From Deltaproteobacteria bacterium (lineage in GTDB: Bacteria; Myxococcota_A; UBA9160; JAFDDA01), in NCBI GenBank assembly GCA_019311105.1, contig JAFDDA010000022.1, forward strand, positions 1 through 38,018: a DNA stretch of 38,018 nucleotides, in the 5' to 3' direction. This document shows, one piece after another, positions 13,862 through 22,299 of this stretch (position 1 is the first letter of the stretch; each line of letters opens with the position of its first letter). Made by a program: the position numbers and the translations under genes. The notes below the pieces were generated by a model. That model saw only the letters and a program-made list of their open reading frames with translations. It was not told where the DNA came from and made no database searches.

Positions 13862-15790
13862 CTAAGTCCCTGCCACGGCTTGCAGGTCGGCCTCGTCATC
13901 GGTTTCGGGCTCGATCGTCTCGCCGGGCGCCCAGCCGGCCCGGGCCAACTGGGTCTGCGCTTCGACCGCCTCGGGCTCGTGCAGTGCCGCCACCGCGACG
14001 TCGCCCGCTCGCGGCGTGAGGCCGGCGTGCATGAGTTGCCAACGCCCGGCCCGCTCGACCGCCATGATCACATAGGGGTCCGCATCGCGGCGCCCGCGCA
14101 TCCCCTCCCCGTTGCTCTCGCCGGCATCGGCGACCCCGCCCTCGGCCTGGCCAACCCAGTGGAAGCGTTCGAGCCGCGCGATCCCGTGGCGGAACCGGAC
14201 GTTCCAACGCTCGACGTCCTTCGCGCCATCGAAGAGCATCTGGCTCCCCTGCTTCTCGAGCAGCGCCGGGGTGGTGCCCTTGGTGACGCGATTGATCGCG
14301 GCGAAGGTCTCGGGCACTCCGAAGTCGTCGCGTGCTTCGCGGGCGAAGAGGCTGTTGACCTCGTCGTTGGGCGTGAGGCCGACCACGGCGCGAGCTTGCG
14401 CGAGCCGCGCCCGCGCGAGCACGCTCTCCTGGAGGGCGTTGCCGAAGACGACCGGAAAGCCGCGCTCCTGGGCCGCGCGGCAATGGCCGGGGTTCGAGTC
14501 GATGAAGCCGACGGGCAGGCCCTCCTCCCGCAGCAGTTCGCCAAGGGCGAGACCGAAGTCTTCGCCGCCAAGGATCACGAAGCCGTCCCGCGCCGGAGCC
14601 CGGACACCGAGCATGCGGGCCACCAACGGCCCTGTGCCGCCTTGGACGAGGACCGTGACGGCGATCGTGAGGAACACGAGGGCGCGCAGCTCGGCGCCGC
14701 CGGGAAGACCGTGGGCCGTGAGCGAGGCCGCGAAGATCGACGCGATGGCTGCCGCGACGATCCCGCGCGGCGCCATCCACGAGAGGAAGGCGCGCTCTCG
14801 GTAGGAGAGGTCCGTCCCGAGCGTCGAGACGAGCACGTTCAGCGGGCGAACGACGAAGACCAAGGCACCGACCGCGGCGAGGCCCGGCCAGCCGAGGGCC
14901 ACGACGTCGGCCACGCGAACGTCTGCGGCCAAGAGCACGAAGAGCAGTGCGATCAGCGCGAGGGTCAGGTGGTCCTGGAACTCACGGAGCTCCCGGGCGA
15001 CCTTCGTTCCGGAGTTCCCCACCACGACACCGGCGAGGGTCACGGCGAGGATGCCGCTCTCGGGCACTTGCACCTCGCACCCCACGAAGAGCAGCATCAC
15101 GAAGCCCAGCGTCACGACGTTCTCGAGGCCTTCGGGCACGACCCGAGGCAGCCGCAGCAACCCGGCGATCGCGCCGCCGCCGAGGATGCCCGCCACGGCG
15201 CCGAAGCCGAGCCCGAGACCCAGGTGCGAGAGGCCCTGCGAGACGGCCCCGGTCTCGGCGGCTTCGAGCACGATCTGGAGCGCCACGGCGGCGACGATCG
15301 CGCCGATCGGATCGATCAACACCCCTTCCGCTTCGAGCACGGTCGCAATGCGGGGGGAGAGTCGGATGTTCCGCAGGATCGGCCGCACCACCGTGGGCCC
15401 GGTCACGATCACGAGCGTCCCGAAGAGGACCGACTGGCTCCAGTCCCAGCCCATCACGTGGTGGGCAGCCAGCGCGCCTCCGAGAGCCGTCACCATGGCG
15501 CCCGCCGTGACGAGCATCCGGATCGAGCGGGCCTCGCGCCGGAGCCGGCGAAGGTCGAGGTTGAGCGCGCCCTCGAACAAGATCACGGCCACGGCGATGA
15601 GCACCAGGCCTTCGAGCCCCGCGCCGAGCTTCTCGGGCCGGATCCAGCCGATGCCGTCGGGCCCGAGCACCACGCCCGCCGCCAGGAGCGGAACGATGCT
15701 GGGGAGCCTCAGATGGCGCGCCAGGGCCTGGGCGAACACGCCGGCGCCGAGCGCCAGCGCGAAGATGAAGGTGGGCCCCAGCTCGTCCAT
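13862..15790 (-). CDS. CPA-type sodium or potassium/proton antiporter with TrkA-N domain
   Basis: The 642-residue protein has about twelve N-terminal helices (to near residue 400) with LARHLRLPSIVPLLAAGVVLGP and ALNLDLRRLRREARSIRMLVTAGAM, characteristic of Na_H_Exchanger-domain proteins. VLIDPIGAIVAAVALQIVLE carries the acidic residue of the transport site. The C-terminal part starts DGFVILGGEDFGLALGELL and contains VGFIDSNPGHCRAAQERGFPVVFGNALQESVLARARL, the TrkA-N (RCK) nucleotide-binding fold, whose Gly-rich loop is GGEDFG. A Glu-rich C-terminal tail follows. It exchanges a monovalent cation for protons at the inner membrane, probably gated by NAD(H) or a related ligand. It resembles NhaP/CvrA-like exchangers more than KefB. 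It is transcribed away from the GT-C gene at 15846. Confidence 0.88.
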   Translation of the reverse strand: MDELGPTFIFALALGAGVFAQALARHLRLPSIVPLLAAGVVLGPDGIGWIRPEKLGAGLEGLVLIAVAVILFEGALNLDLRRLRREARSIRMLVTAGAMVTALGGALAAHHVMGWDWSQSVLFGTLVIVTGPTVVRPILRNIRLSPRIATVLEAEGVLIDPIGAIVAAVALQIVLEAAETGAVSQGLSHLGLGLGFGAVAGILGGGAIAGLLRLPRVVPEGLENVVTLGFVMLLFVGCEVQVPESGILAVTLAGVVVGNSGTKVARELREFQDHLTLALIALLFVLLAADVRVADVVALGWPGLAAVGALVFVVRPLNVLVSTLGTDLSYRERAFLSWMAPRGIVAAAIASIFAASLTAHGLPGGAELRALVFLTIAVTVLVQGGTGPLVARMLGVRAPARDGFVILGGEDFGLALGELLREEGLPVGFIDSNPGHCRAAQERGFPVVFGNALQESVLARARLAQARAVVGLTPNDEVNSLFAREARDDFGVPETFAAINRVTKGTTPALLEKQGSQMLFDGAKDVERWNVRFRHGIARLERFHWVGQAEGGVADAGESNGEGMRGRRDADPYVIMAVERAGRWQLMHAGLTPRAGDVAVAALHEPEAVEAQTQLARAGWAPGETIEPETDDEADLQAVAGT

Positions 15791-15834
15791 CGGGGAACGC
15801 TAAGCAAACGTCCGGAGAACGTCGAGACGAAGAG

Positions 15835-15872
15835 GGGCCACGCGTATGCTAGAAAGGGCCACGCCCGGGATG
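15835..15872 (+). repeat. Duplicated start region with two ATG codons
   Basis: GGGCCACGC occurs at 15835-15843 and 15856-15864, each preceded by purines (AGAG, AGAAA) that can act as a ribosome-binding site and each followed by an ATG (15846 and 15870). The duplication gives the membrane protein gene two in-frame starts eight codons apart. Confidence 0.55.
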
Positions 15873-17930
15873 TCACAGCCTCGCCCTTCGTCTCTCGGCC
15901 TCGAGGCCCTCGGCGGCGGCCTCATGGTCGCCGCGTTCGGGGTCGTCCTCGCGCGCTGGCTGCCTCTCGAGTTCGCCTACCGACCCAACACGCTCGGCAT
16001 CCTCAGCGTCACGACCGCCCTGCGCTACCCGACCCAGCAGGAGTCGATCCTCTTCCTCGGCTTCGGGGCAATCGGAGTGCTGGCGGTGTGGCTCGCGAGC
16101 GGGGGGCTCGGCCGCAGACCGTTGGCCCTCCCCGCCCTCGTCGGCTTCGAAGCCCTGGCGCTCGGTGCCTTGCTCGCCGCGCTGATGCTCCCCACCCTGC
16201 CGGCGGGCGGCGTGGTGATCGCCGTGGCGGTGAGCCTCGCGATCCTCGTGCGACGGGGCGTTGCCGAGACCACGCAGGACGGGGCGGCCAGCGAGACGTC
16301 AAACGATGCGCCCGACCTCGAGCGTGGGGGCTTCTGGGCGCTCGCCCTCTCGATCGTCGCGCTTTCGTTGTTGCGCGTGCCGCGCCTTGCCCAGGCCTTC
16401 AGCGCGTTGGGCGTCCCCGACTCGAAGCTGACACGCAACGGCTGGGTCTTCCTCTCGGAGGATGGCCAACACCTCGCCTGGGCCGACGCGCTCGCGAACG
16501 GAGGTTTCCACGGAAAGGACATCTTCTGCCTCTACGGCCCGCTCTACGACTGGAGCGTCGTCTGGGCCTGGAAGCTCTTCGGTCGCTCGGTCGCGGGGTG
16601 GCACCTCCACGTCGGCGTGACCGAGGTGCTCGCGTGGGTGGCCTTCCTCGGCCTCGCATCCCTGGTGCTGCGCCGGCGCTGGCTGCTGCTTCCGCTCGTC
16701 CTGTTCGTGCCGCACCTGACACTCCGCGTGGGCCTGGCCTTCGCGAGCCTCGTCTTCCTCTTTCGGCATGGACGCAACGGCGGGCGGGGCGATGCCTTTG
16801 CGGCCGGGCTGCTCGCGGGCGCGGCGCTGCTCTACAGCCAGGAGTTCGGGGCCGCGGCGGTCGTGTGCGCCGCGGTGCTGTTCGCGGTGCGAACGTCGAT
16901 TCCTGCCATCGCGGCCTACGCCGGCGCGGCCACGCTCGCGGTGGCTCCGATGCTCCTCTACTACGCCCACGCCGACGCACTCGGGCCGATGCTCGCCGAC
17001 CTCGTCGGCTACCCGAGCCTCCTGATGGCGGGCTTCGGCAACCTGCCCTTCCCGTCCCTCACGGCGAGCCTCCCGTGGGCCCTCGCACCGGGCGGCGTCG
17101 AGACGCGGCTCTTGCGGGAGTTCTACTTCCTGCCCGCCATCCTGGTCGTCGCTCTCGGTGTGACGTTGCCGCGGGTGGCGCCGCACCCGCGCAGCCCCTT
17201 CATCTGGTTCGCACGTCTACGCGCCGACTGGGCCGCCGACCCGCGCCGGCTCGAGCTCGCTCTCATTGCCTTGTTCGGGCTCGCCGCGTACCGAAGCGCA
17301 CTCGGCCGCAGCGACCAGATGCATCTCTACGCCGTCGCAGCGCCTTCGATCCTGCTGCTTACCGCGGGCGTCGACCACCTCCTCGGCCTGGCGCGCCGCA
17401 GGCCTGGCGCGGTCGCGCTTCAGCTGGCGCTGGGTGCGGCACTCGTCTGGTTTGGCGGCCTTGCCACCGGCACGACCGGCGCGGGCGCCTTTCACCTGAC
17501 CAACGCGGTCCAGACCGCCGAGACCCTCGCTCGCGGAGAAGTCACGCACCGAGGCGACGGTTCGGTGAACCGGGTCGTCGCGTGGCTCGGTGCCAACTCC
17601 GAAGCCGACGACACGTTCTACTTCATGCCCAACGACGCGGCGCTCTACTACCTGACGGGGCGGATCTCTCCGACGCGCTTCGTCGTCTCGCACCAGATGG
17701 TCACGGACGCGCACCGCGCCGAAGCCCTCGCCGACCTCCAGGCCACTCCGCCGCGCTACGTCGTGTGGAACGACGCGGGCCTGCGCCTCGACGACATCGG
17801 CGACGAGGCGATCCTCGGCCCCACCTTCTGGGCGTGGCTTCACACGAACTATCGCTCGACCGCCCGGGTCGGCGGGATGGACGTGTGGGAATGGGCGCCC
17901 GGCGAGGTGGACCCCGCACCCTCGCCCTAG
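15846..17930 (+). CDS. GT-C-like polytopic membrane protein, probable glycosyltransferase
   Basis: The 694-residue protein (686 if ATG 15870 is used) has at least twelve predicted helices. The first external region, DSKLTRNGWVFLSEDGQHLAWADALANGGFHGKDIFCLYGPLYDW, contains the acidic positions and GPL motif usual in lipid-dependent GT-C enzymes. After the last helices a soluble domain reads DDTFYFMPNDAALYYLTGRISPTRFVVSHQMV and ATPPRYVVWNDAG, the common C-terminal periplasmic domain of GT39/GT83-like proteins. A sugar from a polyprenyl phosphate donor would be moved on the periplasmic face. The acceptor is unknown. It lies next to a sulfatase-like and a YfhO-like gene, on the other strand, which may share a role in surface glycans. 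No catalytic residue can be assigned with certainty. Confidence 0.65.
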   Translation: MLERATPGMSQPRPSSLGLEALGGGLMVAAFGVVLARWLPLEFAYRPNTLGILSVTTALRYPTQQESILFLGFGAIGVLAVWLASGGLGRRPLALPALVGFEALALGALLAALMLPTLPAGGVVIAVAVSLAILVRRGVAETTQDGAASETSNDAPDLERGGFWALALSIVALSLLRVPRLAQAFSALGVPDSKLTRNGWVFLSEDGQHLAWADALANGGFHGKDIFCLYGPLYDWSVVWAWKLFGRSVAGWHLHVGVTEVLAWVAFLGLASLVLRRRWLLLPLVLFVPHLTLRVGLAFASLVFLFRHGRNGGRGDAFAAGLLAGAALLYSQEFGAAAVVCAAVLFAVRTSIPAIAAYAGAATLAVAPMLLYYAHADALGPMLADLVGYPSLLMAGFGNLPFPSLTASLPWALAPGGVETRLLREFYFLPAILVVALGVTLPRVAPHPRSPFIWFARLRADWAADPRRLELALIALFGLAAYRSALGRSDQMHLYAVAAPSILLLTAGVDHLLGLARRRPGAVALQLALGAALVWFGGLATGTTGAGAFHLTNAVQTAETLARGEVTHRGDGSVNRVVAWLGANSEADDTFYFMPNDAALYYLTGRISPTRFVVSHQMVTDAHRAEALADLQATPPRYVVWNDAGLRLDDIGDEAILGPTFWAWLHTNYRSTARVGGMDVWEWAPGEVDPAPSP

Positions 17931-17934
17931 CCGC

Positions 17935-17951
17935 GGCTACTCGAGGTAGCC
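17935..17951. terminator. Convergent hairpin between membrane protein and sulfatase genes
   Basis: GGCTAC-TCGAG-GTAGCC is a perfect 6-bp stem with a 5-base loop, placed 4 bases after one stop and spanning the stop codon of the opposite gene. Without a T-run it is a weak candidate for a two-way terminator. Confidence 0.35.
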
Positions 17952-19385
17952 GAGCTCGCGGAGCCGGTCTTCCAGCTCCGGCGTCAGGCCGGCCTCTTCG
18001 CCCCCCGTCCAGGGAAGCCCGTCGCCGTGCCGTTCGGCCGCCCCGTAGGCCGCTTCGAGTTCGGCGAGGCGCTCGGGCGCCGCGCTTCGCGCCGGCCGCG
18101 GCGACTGTTCGCCGGGGTCCGCGACCAGGTCGTAGTAGACGGCGTACCCGGTGGCGATGTCTTCGATGACCTTCCAGCCATCGCCGCGCAGGCCGCGGCT
18201 CTGGCGCAGCGTGAGCAGCCGCGGAGCTTCCGTCAGAGCACCGGCTTCCAGTGCCGGCGCGAGGTCGCGACCGAGTGCTTCTGGGAGCGGCGGCAGGCCG
18301 GCGAGCCCCAGAAGTGTCGGCGCCACGTCATCGAGGCCGACCACCGAGCTCACGGTGCGCGGCGCGAGCCGCCCCGCATCCACCAGGATGAACGGAACGC
18401 GCAACGAGATGTCGAGCAGGTTCCGGTAGTGCCCCTTCTGGCCGTGCTCGAAGAACTCCTCGCCATGATCCGCCACCAGCGCAACGACGACGCGCTCCGC
18501 CTTCTCGCGTTCTTCGAGGGCGGCCAGCAGGGGTTCGAGTTGCGAATCGAGCCAACGGATCTCGCCGTCGTAGAGGGCGCGCAGATGCTCGAGATCCTGG
18601 ACCGGCATGCCGGGGTGGATCGCGGGATTTTCCTGGAACCCCTTCGCGTCGAGGTCGCCCGCGTAGTCGGGATCGAACATCCGGTCGAAGGGGGCCGGCG
18701 GTTCGAAGTCGTAGTGGACGTCCCAGAGATGAACGAAGAGGAACCACGGTGCCTCGGGGTCGACGGGCTGCCCCTCGAGCCAATCGAGTGCGGCCCCGAC
18801 GACCTGCGGCGCCGTTTCATCCCCGTGCGAGACGGCATGCGCCTCATCCGACGGGGGCTCGCCCCCAGCACCGAAGTTCTCCCAGCGATCGAATCCGCGC
18901 GAGAATCCGTAGGAGCGGTGCAGGAACGGCGCCGAGACGAAGCCCGCCGTGCGGTAGCCCGAGCCCTTCAGGTGCTCGGCCAACAGGCGCCGCGCCGGGT
19001 CGATCCGCGTCTCGGGATGGACGACGCGGTGGACGGGGATCGGCTGGCCCGAGAGCAGGCTCACATGACTGGGAAGCGTCCACGAAGTCGGTGCCACGGC
19101 CTGATCGAAGCGCACACCGCGGCGACAGAGGGCGTCGATGGCCGGGCTCGTCTCGCGCTCGGCGCCGTAGCAGCCGAGGCGGTCGGCGCGCAGGCTGTCG
19201 ATCGAGATGAGCACGAAGTTGGCCGGCGGTGCCTCGACGGCCCGCTCGGAACCCCCGCAGCCGACTCCCGCGGCCACGGCGCACGCAAGACCGAGGACGG
19301 CCGCCCTTCGGGCGCGGCGCAAGCGTGCGGTCAACGTTCGGGCGCGGCGCAAGCGTGCGGTCAACGGTTTCGGTTCCGGCTCCAT
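17937..19385 (-). CDS. Sulfatase-like (alkaline phosphatase superfamily) lipoprotein-like protein
   Basis: From ATG 19385 the protein has 482 residues: an Arg-rich N-terminus, a hydrophobic core AVLGLACAVAAGVGC (possible lipidated Cys43, weak lipobox), then NFVLISIDSLRADRLGCYG with the metal-binding Asp63. The active-site segment is SWTLPSHVSLLSG; where sulfatases have the formylglycine Cys/Ser, this has Thr103. Later come FVHLWDVHYDF and VADHGEEFFEHG, further metal and phosphate-binding positions. A Thr nucleophile is known in LtaS/EptA-type phosphotransferases, so it may transfer or cleave a phosphodiester rather than a sulfate ester. A periplasmic or outer-surface site is expected. The Arg-rich N-terminus holds a perfect 30-bp duplication. 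The start overlaps the YfhO-like gene by 25 bases, and it is the last gene of the minus-strand run. Confidence 0.82.
   Translation of the reverse strand: MEPEPKPLTARLRRARTLTARLRRARRAAVLGLACAVAAGVGCGGSERAVEAPPANFVLISIDSLRADRLGCYGAERETSPAIDALCRRGVRFDQAVAPTSWTLPSHVSLLSGQPIPVHRVVHPETRIDPARRLLAEHLKGSGYRTAGFVSAPFLHRSYGFSRGFDRWENFGAGGEPPSDEAHAVSHGDETAPQVVGAALDWLEGQPVDPEAPWFLFVHLWDVHYDFEPPAPFDRMFDPDYAGDLDAKGFQENPAIHPGMPVQDLEHLRALYDGEIRWLDSQLEPLLAALEEREKAERVVVALVADHGEEFFEHGQKGHYRNLLDISLRVPFILVDAGRLAPRTVSSVVGLDDVAPTLLGLAGLPPLPEALGRDLAPALEAGALTEAPRLLTLRQSRGLRGDGWKVIEDIATGYAVYYDLVADPGEQSPRPARSAAPERLAELEAAYGAAERHGDGLPWTGGEEAGLTPELEDRLRELGYLE
19307..19366. repeat. Perfect 2 x 30-bp tandem duplication across a gene junction
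   Basis: Bases 19337-19366 and 19307-19336 are identical. Read on the minus strand each unit starts CGTTGA, i.e. the last codon and stop of the YfhO-like gene, and continues into the sulfatase reading frame, adding a second TARLRRAR segment to its N-terminus. Thirty bases keep the frame. Confidence 0.9.
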
Positions 19386-20977
19386 CGGCCGCGCGAGCGT
19401 AGCAGCAGCGCCGCGCCCAACCCGAACGCCGTCGCCAAGGACACGGCGACACCGGCCGCGAGGCCGGGCGTCCGATAGTGGACCACGACGTCGGTCTCGC
19501 CCTCCGGAACGCGAACGGCGACGTGGCCCGTCGGCGCGCGCAACGTCTCGAGCCCGTCGGCCTGCCAGTCGCCCCCGTAGCGGTCCCACTCGATCTGGAG
19601 CGCCAGGAAGGCCGCGCGGTCACTCTCGACGCGATAGGCGAGACGGTTCGGACCCTGCGCGACCTCCTCGACCTCCCCCACAGCGGGCGGCATCAACACC
19701 GGGTCGTGGATCCGATGGGGCCGCGACGTCTGGAGCGGACCGTGCGCGGCTGTCTGCCACGGTCGGGAAGCGGTCACGAGGTCGGCGGCCAGGACAAACG
19801 CCAACGCCGCGAAGGCGACGCTTGCCGCTCGCGGGCCGAGCCGTCGGCCGAGCCCGCCGGCGAGCAGCCGTTCCCAACCCACCGCCGCCGCGAACACACC
19901 GGCGAAGACCGAGATCATGAACAAGCGCGACGGACAGCGTTGACTCGACGCAACCGGAAGCTCACGAAGGCGCTCCCAGAGATCGAAGCCGAGGCCCGTC
20001 GTGTCGAGGCACAGCACGCCCGCGACGACGCCCACCCCGAGCAACGCCGCTTCGCGCCGCGCCGCAGCCAGCGTGCCCAGCGCGACGAAGGCCAGCCCGA
20101 GCCAGCCGAGATAGAACGTGTACTCCCACCAACCCGAACCATGCGCAAAGACCACGCCGAAGCCCGAACTCTCGGGCCCCTGGGCACGGGAAACGAGGGC
20201 GTGGAGCAGCGCACCCGGTGGTAGCCCGCCGATCCGCTCTTCCGGCTGGTAGTCCGAGAACTCGAGTACGAGCGGGATGAGCCGGACGCCCGCCAGTGCG
20301 AGGCCAACCGCCGTCGCGGCGGCGAAGCGCCCAAGGCCGCCCCACTTCCGGTCGCGCGTGCCTTCGAAGACGAGCCAGAGGCCGACGAGCCCGTTCTGCC
20401 AGAGGAACGGGTGGTGCTGGCCCTCGAGCACGGCCAACGCCTGAACGGCAACGACGCCGAGCCATGCCGCCTCCGAGCCTGCACGCCCACGGCGCACGAA
20501 CAGGAAGAGCCACGGCAGCCAATAGCCGCCGAGGCTCCAGTGATGCCCGACGGCCACGTGGGCTGCGAAGAACCCGCCACACGCCCACAGCACCGCCGCA
20601 CAGGCGGCAATCGCCGCCCGCGCGCCGAGATCGCGGGCCAGCACGAAGCCACCCGCCACGCCGATTGCGGTGTAGACCGCCACGAGCAGCTTCACGTAGA
20701 TCTCGGTGGGCAGGAAGGCGAGCAGCCCGACGAGCGGGCCGAGCACCGGACTCTGGGCGTTGGCTACGAAGTTCGCGGTATGCCACGCGTCGTTCATGAA
20801 GCGCGCGAGAACGCCGTGCTCCTGGAACCCGATGCGGACCCAGTCGTAATAGTGCCAGTGGATCCACCAGTCGAAGTGGTGGAGTGCGCCGCCGAAGAGC
20901 AGCCCGCCCTGGAAGACGAGCGCGAGGGCCAAGGCGGCGAGGGCCAGGCCCAGCCCGGCGACCGCGCGCGATCTCAC
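19361..20977 (-). CDS. YfhO-like / GT-C polytopic membrane protein
   Basis: The 538-residue protein starts at a GTG overlapping the SDR stop (GTGA). It has about ten to twelve helices. The first external loop HHFDWWIHWHYYDWVRIGFQEHG is followed by LGPLVGLLAFLPTEIYVKLLV, and a repeat of short loops such as GHHWSLGGYWLPWLFLF and LEGQHHPFLWQNGLVGLWL, a pattern of YfhO/GT-C proteins. A soluble stretch near 430-510 (EEVAQGPNRLAYRVESDRAAFLALQIEWDRYGGDWQADG, RVPEGETDVVVHYRTPGLAAG) matches the C-terminal beta domain of YfhO, which sits outside the membrane, and one helix closes the protein. YfhO of Gram-positives glycosylates lipoteichoic acid; here only a lipid-linked sugar transfer is inferred. It is translationally coupled to the genes on both sides. 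Confidence 0.72.
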   Translation of the reverse strand: MRSRAVAGLGLALAALALALVFQGGLLFGGALHHFDWWIHWHYYDWVRIGFQEHGVLARFMNDAWHTANFVANAQSPVLGPLVGLLAFLPTEIYVKLLVAVYTAIGVAGGFVLARDLGARAAIAACAAVLWACGGFFAAHVAVGHHWSLGGYWLPWLFLFVRRGRAGSEAAWLGVVAVQALAVLEGQHHPFLWQNGLVGLWLVFEGTRDRKWGGLGRFAAATAVGLALAGVRLIPLVLEFSDYQPEERIGGLPPGALLHALVSRAQGPESSGFGVVFAHGSGWWEYTFYLGWLGLAFVALGTLAAARREAALLGVGVVAGVLCLDTTGLGFDLWERLRELPVASSQRCPSRLFMISVFAGVFAAAVGWERLLAGGLGRRLGPRAASVAFAALAFVLAADLVTASRPWQTAAHGPLQTSRPHRIHDPVLMPPAVGEVEEVAQGPNRLAYRVESDRAAFLALQIEWDRYGGDWQADGLETLRAPTGHVAVRVPEGETDVVVHYRTPGLAAGVAVSLATAFGLGAALLLRSRGRWSRNRNR

Positions 20978-21699
20978 CAGGGTTCGACCCAGGGGCGGAG
21001 GTCGAGCTCATGGGTCCACGCGCTGCGAGGCTGCTGGTGCAACGTCCAGTAGCTCTCGGCGATGTCGTCCGGTGCCAGCAGGCCGTCGGCCGGGCGCGAC
21101 TTCACCATGTCCGGAAAGTTCTCGCGGATCCAGGGCATGTCGATGGGTCCATCGACCACAATGTGGCCGACATGAATCCCTTCCGGCCCGAGCTCGCGGG
21201 CCATGCTCTGAGCCAGGGCTCGCAGCGCATGCTTCGCGCCCGCAAAGCCCGCCATGCCGACCCGGCCGCGCAAGCTGGCGGTGGCTCCGGTGAACAAGAT
21301 CGTGCCCCTCTCACGCGGCGCCATCCGACGGGCGGCCTCGCGCCCCACCAAGAAACCCGAAAAACAGGCCATGTGCCAGATCTTGAAGTACTTGCGCGTG
21401 TCCATCTCGCGGATCGGGATGTGGACGTTGGCGCCGATGTTGTGGACGGCGACCTCGATGGGGCCGAGCTTCTCGGCTTCGTCGAAGACGCGGAGGACGT
21501 CGTCCTCCTGCCGGGCGTCGGCGCCAAAGGCCGTCGCGCGGCCGCCCGCCTTCTCGATCTCCTCGACGACCGCGGCGAGGCCGTCGGCGTTACGCCGCAC
21601 CACACCGACGTGCAGCCCACCGCGGGCGAAGCGCCGCGCCACCGCGCTCCCCAGCCCGGCCCCGGCCCCGAACACGAGCGCCATGCCTTGCTCGGCCAC
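20974..21699 (-). CDS. Short-chain dehydrogenase/reductase, atypical active site
   Basis: The 241-residue Rossmann protein has a Gly-rich cofactor loop FGAGAGLGSA (10-19), a VHNIGAN strand in place of NNAG, and the segment LFTGATASLRGRVGMAGFAGAKHALRALAQSMARELGPEGIHV. Lys156 of YxxxK is present, but the Tyr is Phe152 and the Ser is not in its normal place. The same F-for-Y segment is common in a recognised SDR subgroup, so this is a family trait and not a point loss. NAD(P)-linked carbonyl chemistry is therefore doubtful; a different catalytic residue or a non-redox role is possible. GTG 21699 starts 2 bases after the stop of the upstream gene, and the gene end overlaps the YfhO-like start, so it is embedded in the operon. 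Confidence 0.85.
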   Translation of the reverse strand: MAEQGMALVFGAGAGLGSAVARRFARGGLHVGVVRRNADGLAAVVEEIEKAGGRATAFGADARQEDDVLRVFDEAEKLGPIEVAVHNIGANVHIPIREMDTRKYFKIWHMACFSGFLVGREAARRMAPRERGTILFTGATASLRGRVGMAGFAGAKHALRALAQSMARELGPEGIHVGHIVVDGPIDMPWIRENFPDMVKSRPADGLLAPDDIAESYWTLHQQPRSAWTHELDLRPWVEPW

Positions 21700-21701
21700 G
21701 G

Positions 21702-22289
21702 CTAGCTCGCGAGCTTCGCTTCGAGGAAGTCGAGGCGGTCGTTACCGAAGAACATCTCGCCTTCGACGTAGAAGGTCGGTGCGCCGAAGGCGCCCCGCTC
21801 CACCGCCTCGGCGGTGTTCGCCTTGAGATGCTCCTTGACGTCGTCATCGCCGATCCGTCCGAGGATCGCCGGGGCGTCGAGGCCGGCGCTCGAGAGCACC
21901 TCCGCCAGCACCTCGGCGTCGCCGATGTTCTTCTCCTCCCGCCACATGGCCTTGAACATCGCCTGGTGGAACTGCGGGAAGACGCCTTGCTCGAGCGCCA
22001 CGAGCGCTGCGCGCATCGGCTTCACGGTCATCACCGGGAAGTTCGGGTTGAACTTGAACTCCAGGCCGTAGCGATCGAGCCAGCGCGCGATGTCCACGCC
22101 CATGTAGGCGCCCTTGGCCGGGACGGTCGCGGGCGGGCTGTTCCCCGACGCCTGCATCACGCCGCCCAGGAAGAACGGCCGGTAGATCAACTCGGCTCCC
22201 GTGCGCTGCACGAGGCCCGGGACCTGGCTGTCGGCCAGGTAGGAGAAGGGGCTCACATAGTCGAAGAAATACTCGAGCTTCTTGCTCAA
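21702..22289 (-). CDS. 2-hydroxychromene-2-carboxylate isomerase-like thioredoxin-fold protein
   Basis: The 195-residue protein has the DsbA/kappa-GST architecture without a CxxC: it begins KKLEYFFDYVSPFSYLADSQV, where Ser in SPFSY is the glutathione-activating position of HCCA isomerases, then a helical insertion (30-140) with PFFLGGVMQASGN, and ends AVERGAFGAPTFYVEGEMFFGNDRLDFL, the cis-Pro and C-terminal strand of the fold. Related enzymes isomerise aromatic side-chain intermediates of naphthalene-type degradation, using glutathione; the substrate here is open. The TTG start at 22289 is preceded by AGGAG at a good distance. The molybdopterin gene ends 10 bases upstream, and the SDR starts 2 bases downstream. 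Confidence 0.85.
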   Translation of the reverse strand: MSKKLEYFFDYVSPFSYLADSQVPGLVQRTGAELIYRPFFLGGVMQASGNSPPATVPAKGAYMGVDIARWLDRYGLEFKFNPNFPVMTVKPMRAALVALEQGVFPQFHQAMFKAMWREEKNIGDAEVLAEVLSSAGLDAPAILGRIGDDDVKEHLKANTAEAVERGAFGAPTFYVEGEMFFGNDRLDFLEAKLAS

Positions 22290-22299
22290 CGGGGGCTCC

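Noticed and set aside
12758..18169. A 5.4-kb open frame of about 1803 codons on the plus strand across several genes
   Set aside because: It overlaps serC and the GT-C gene in other frames and the antiporter gene on the opposite strand. Its product is Arg/Pro/Gly-rich, as expected when very GC-rich sequence is read out of frame.
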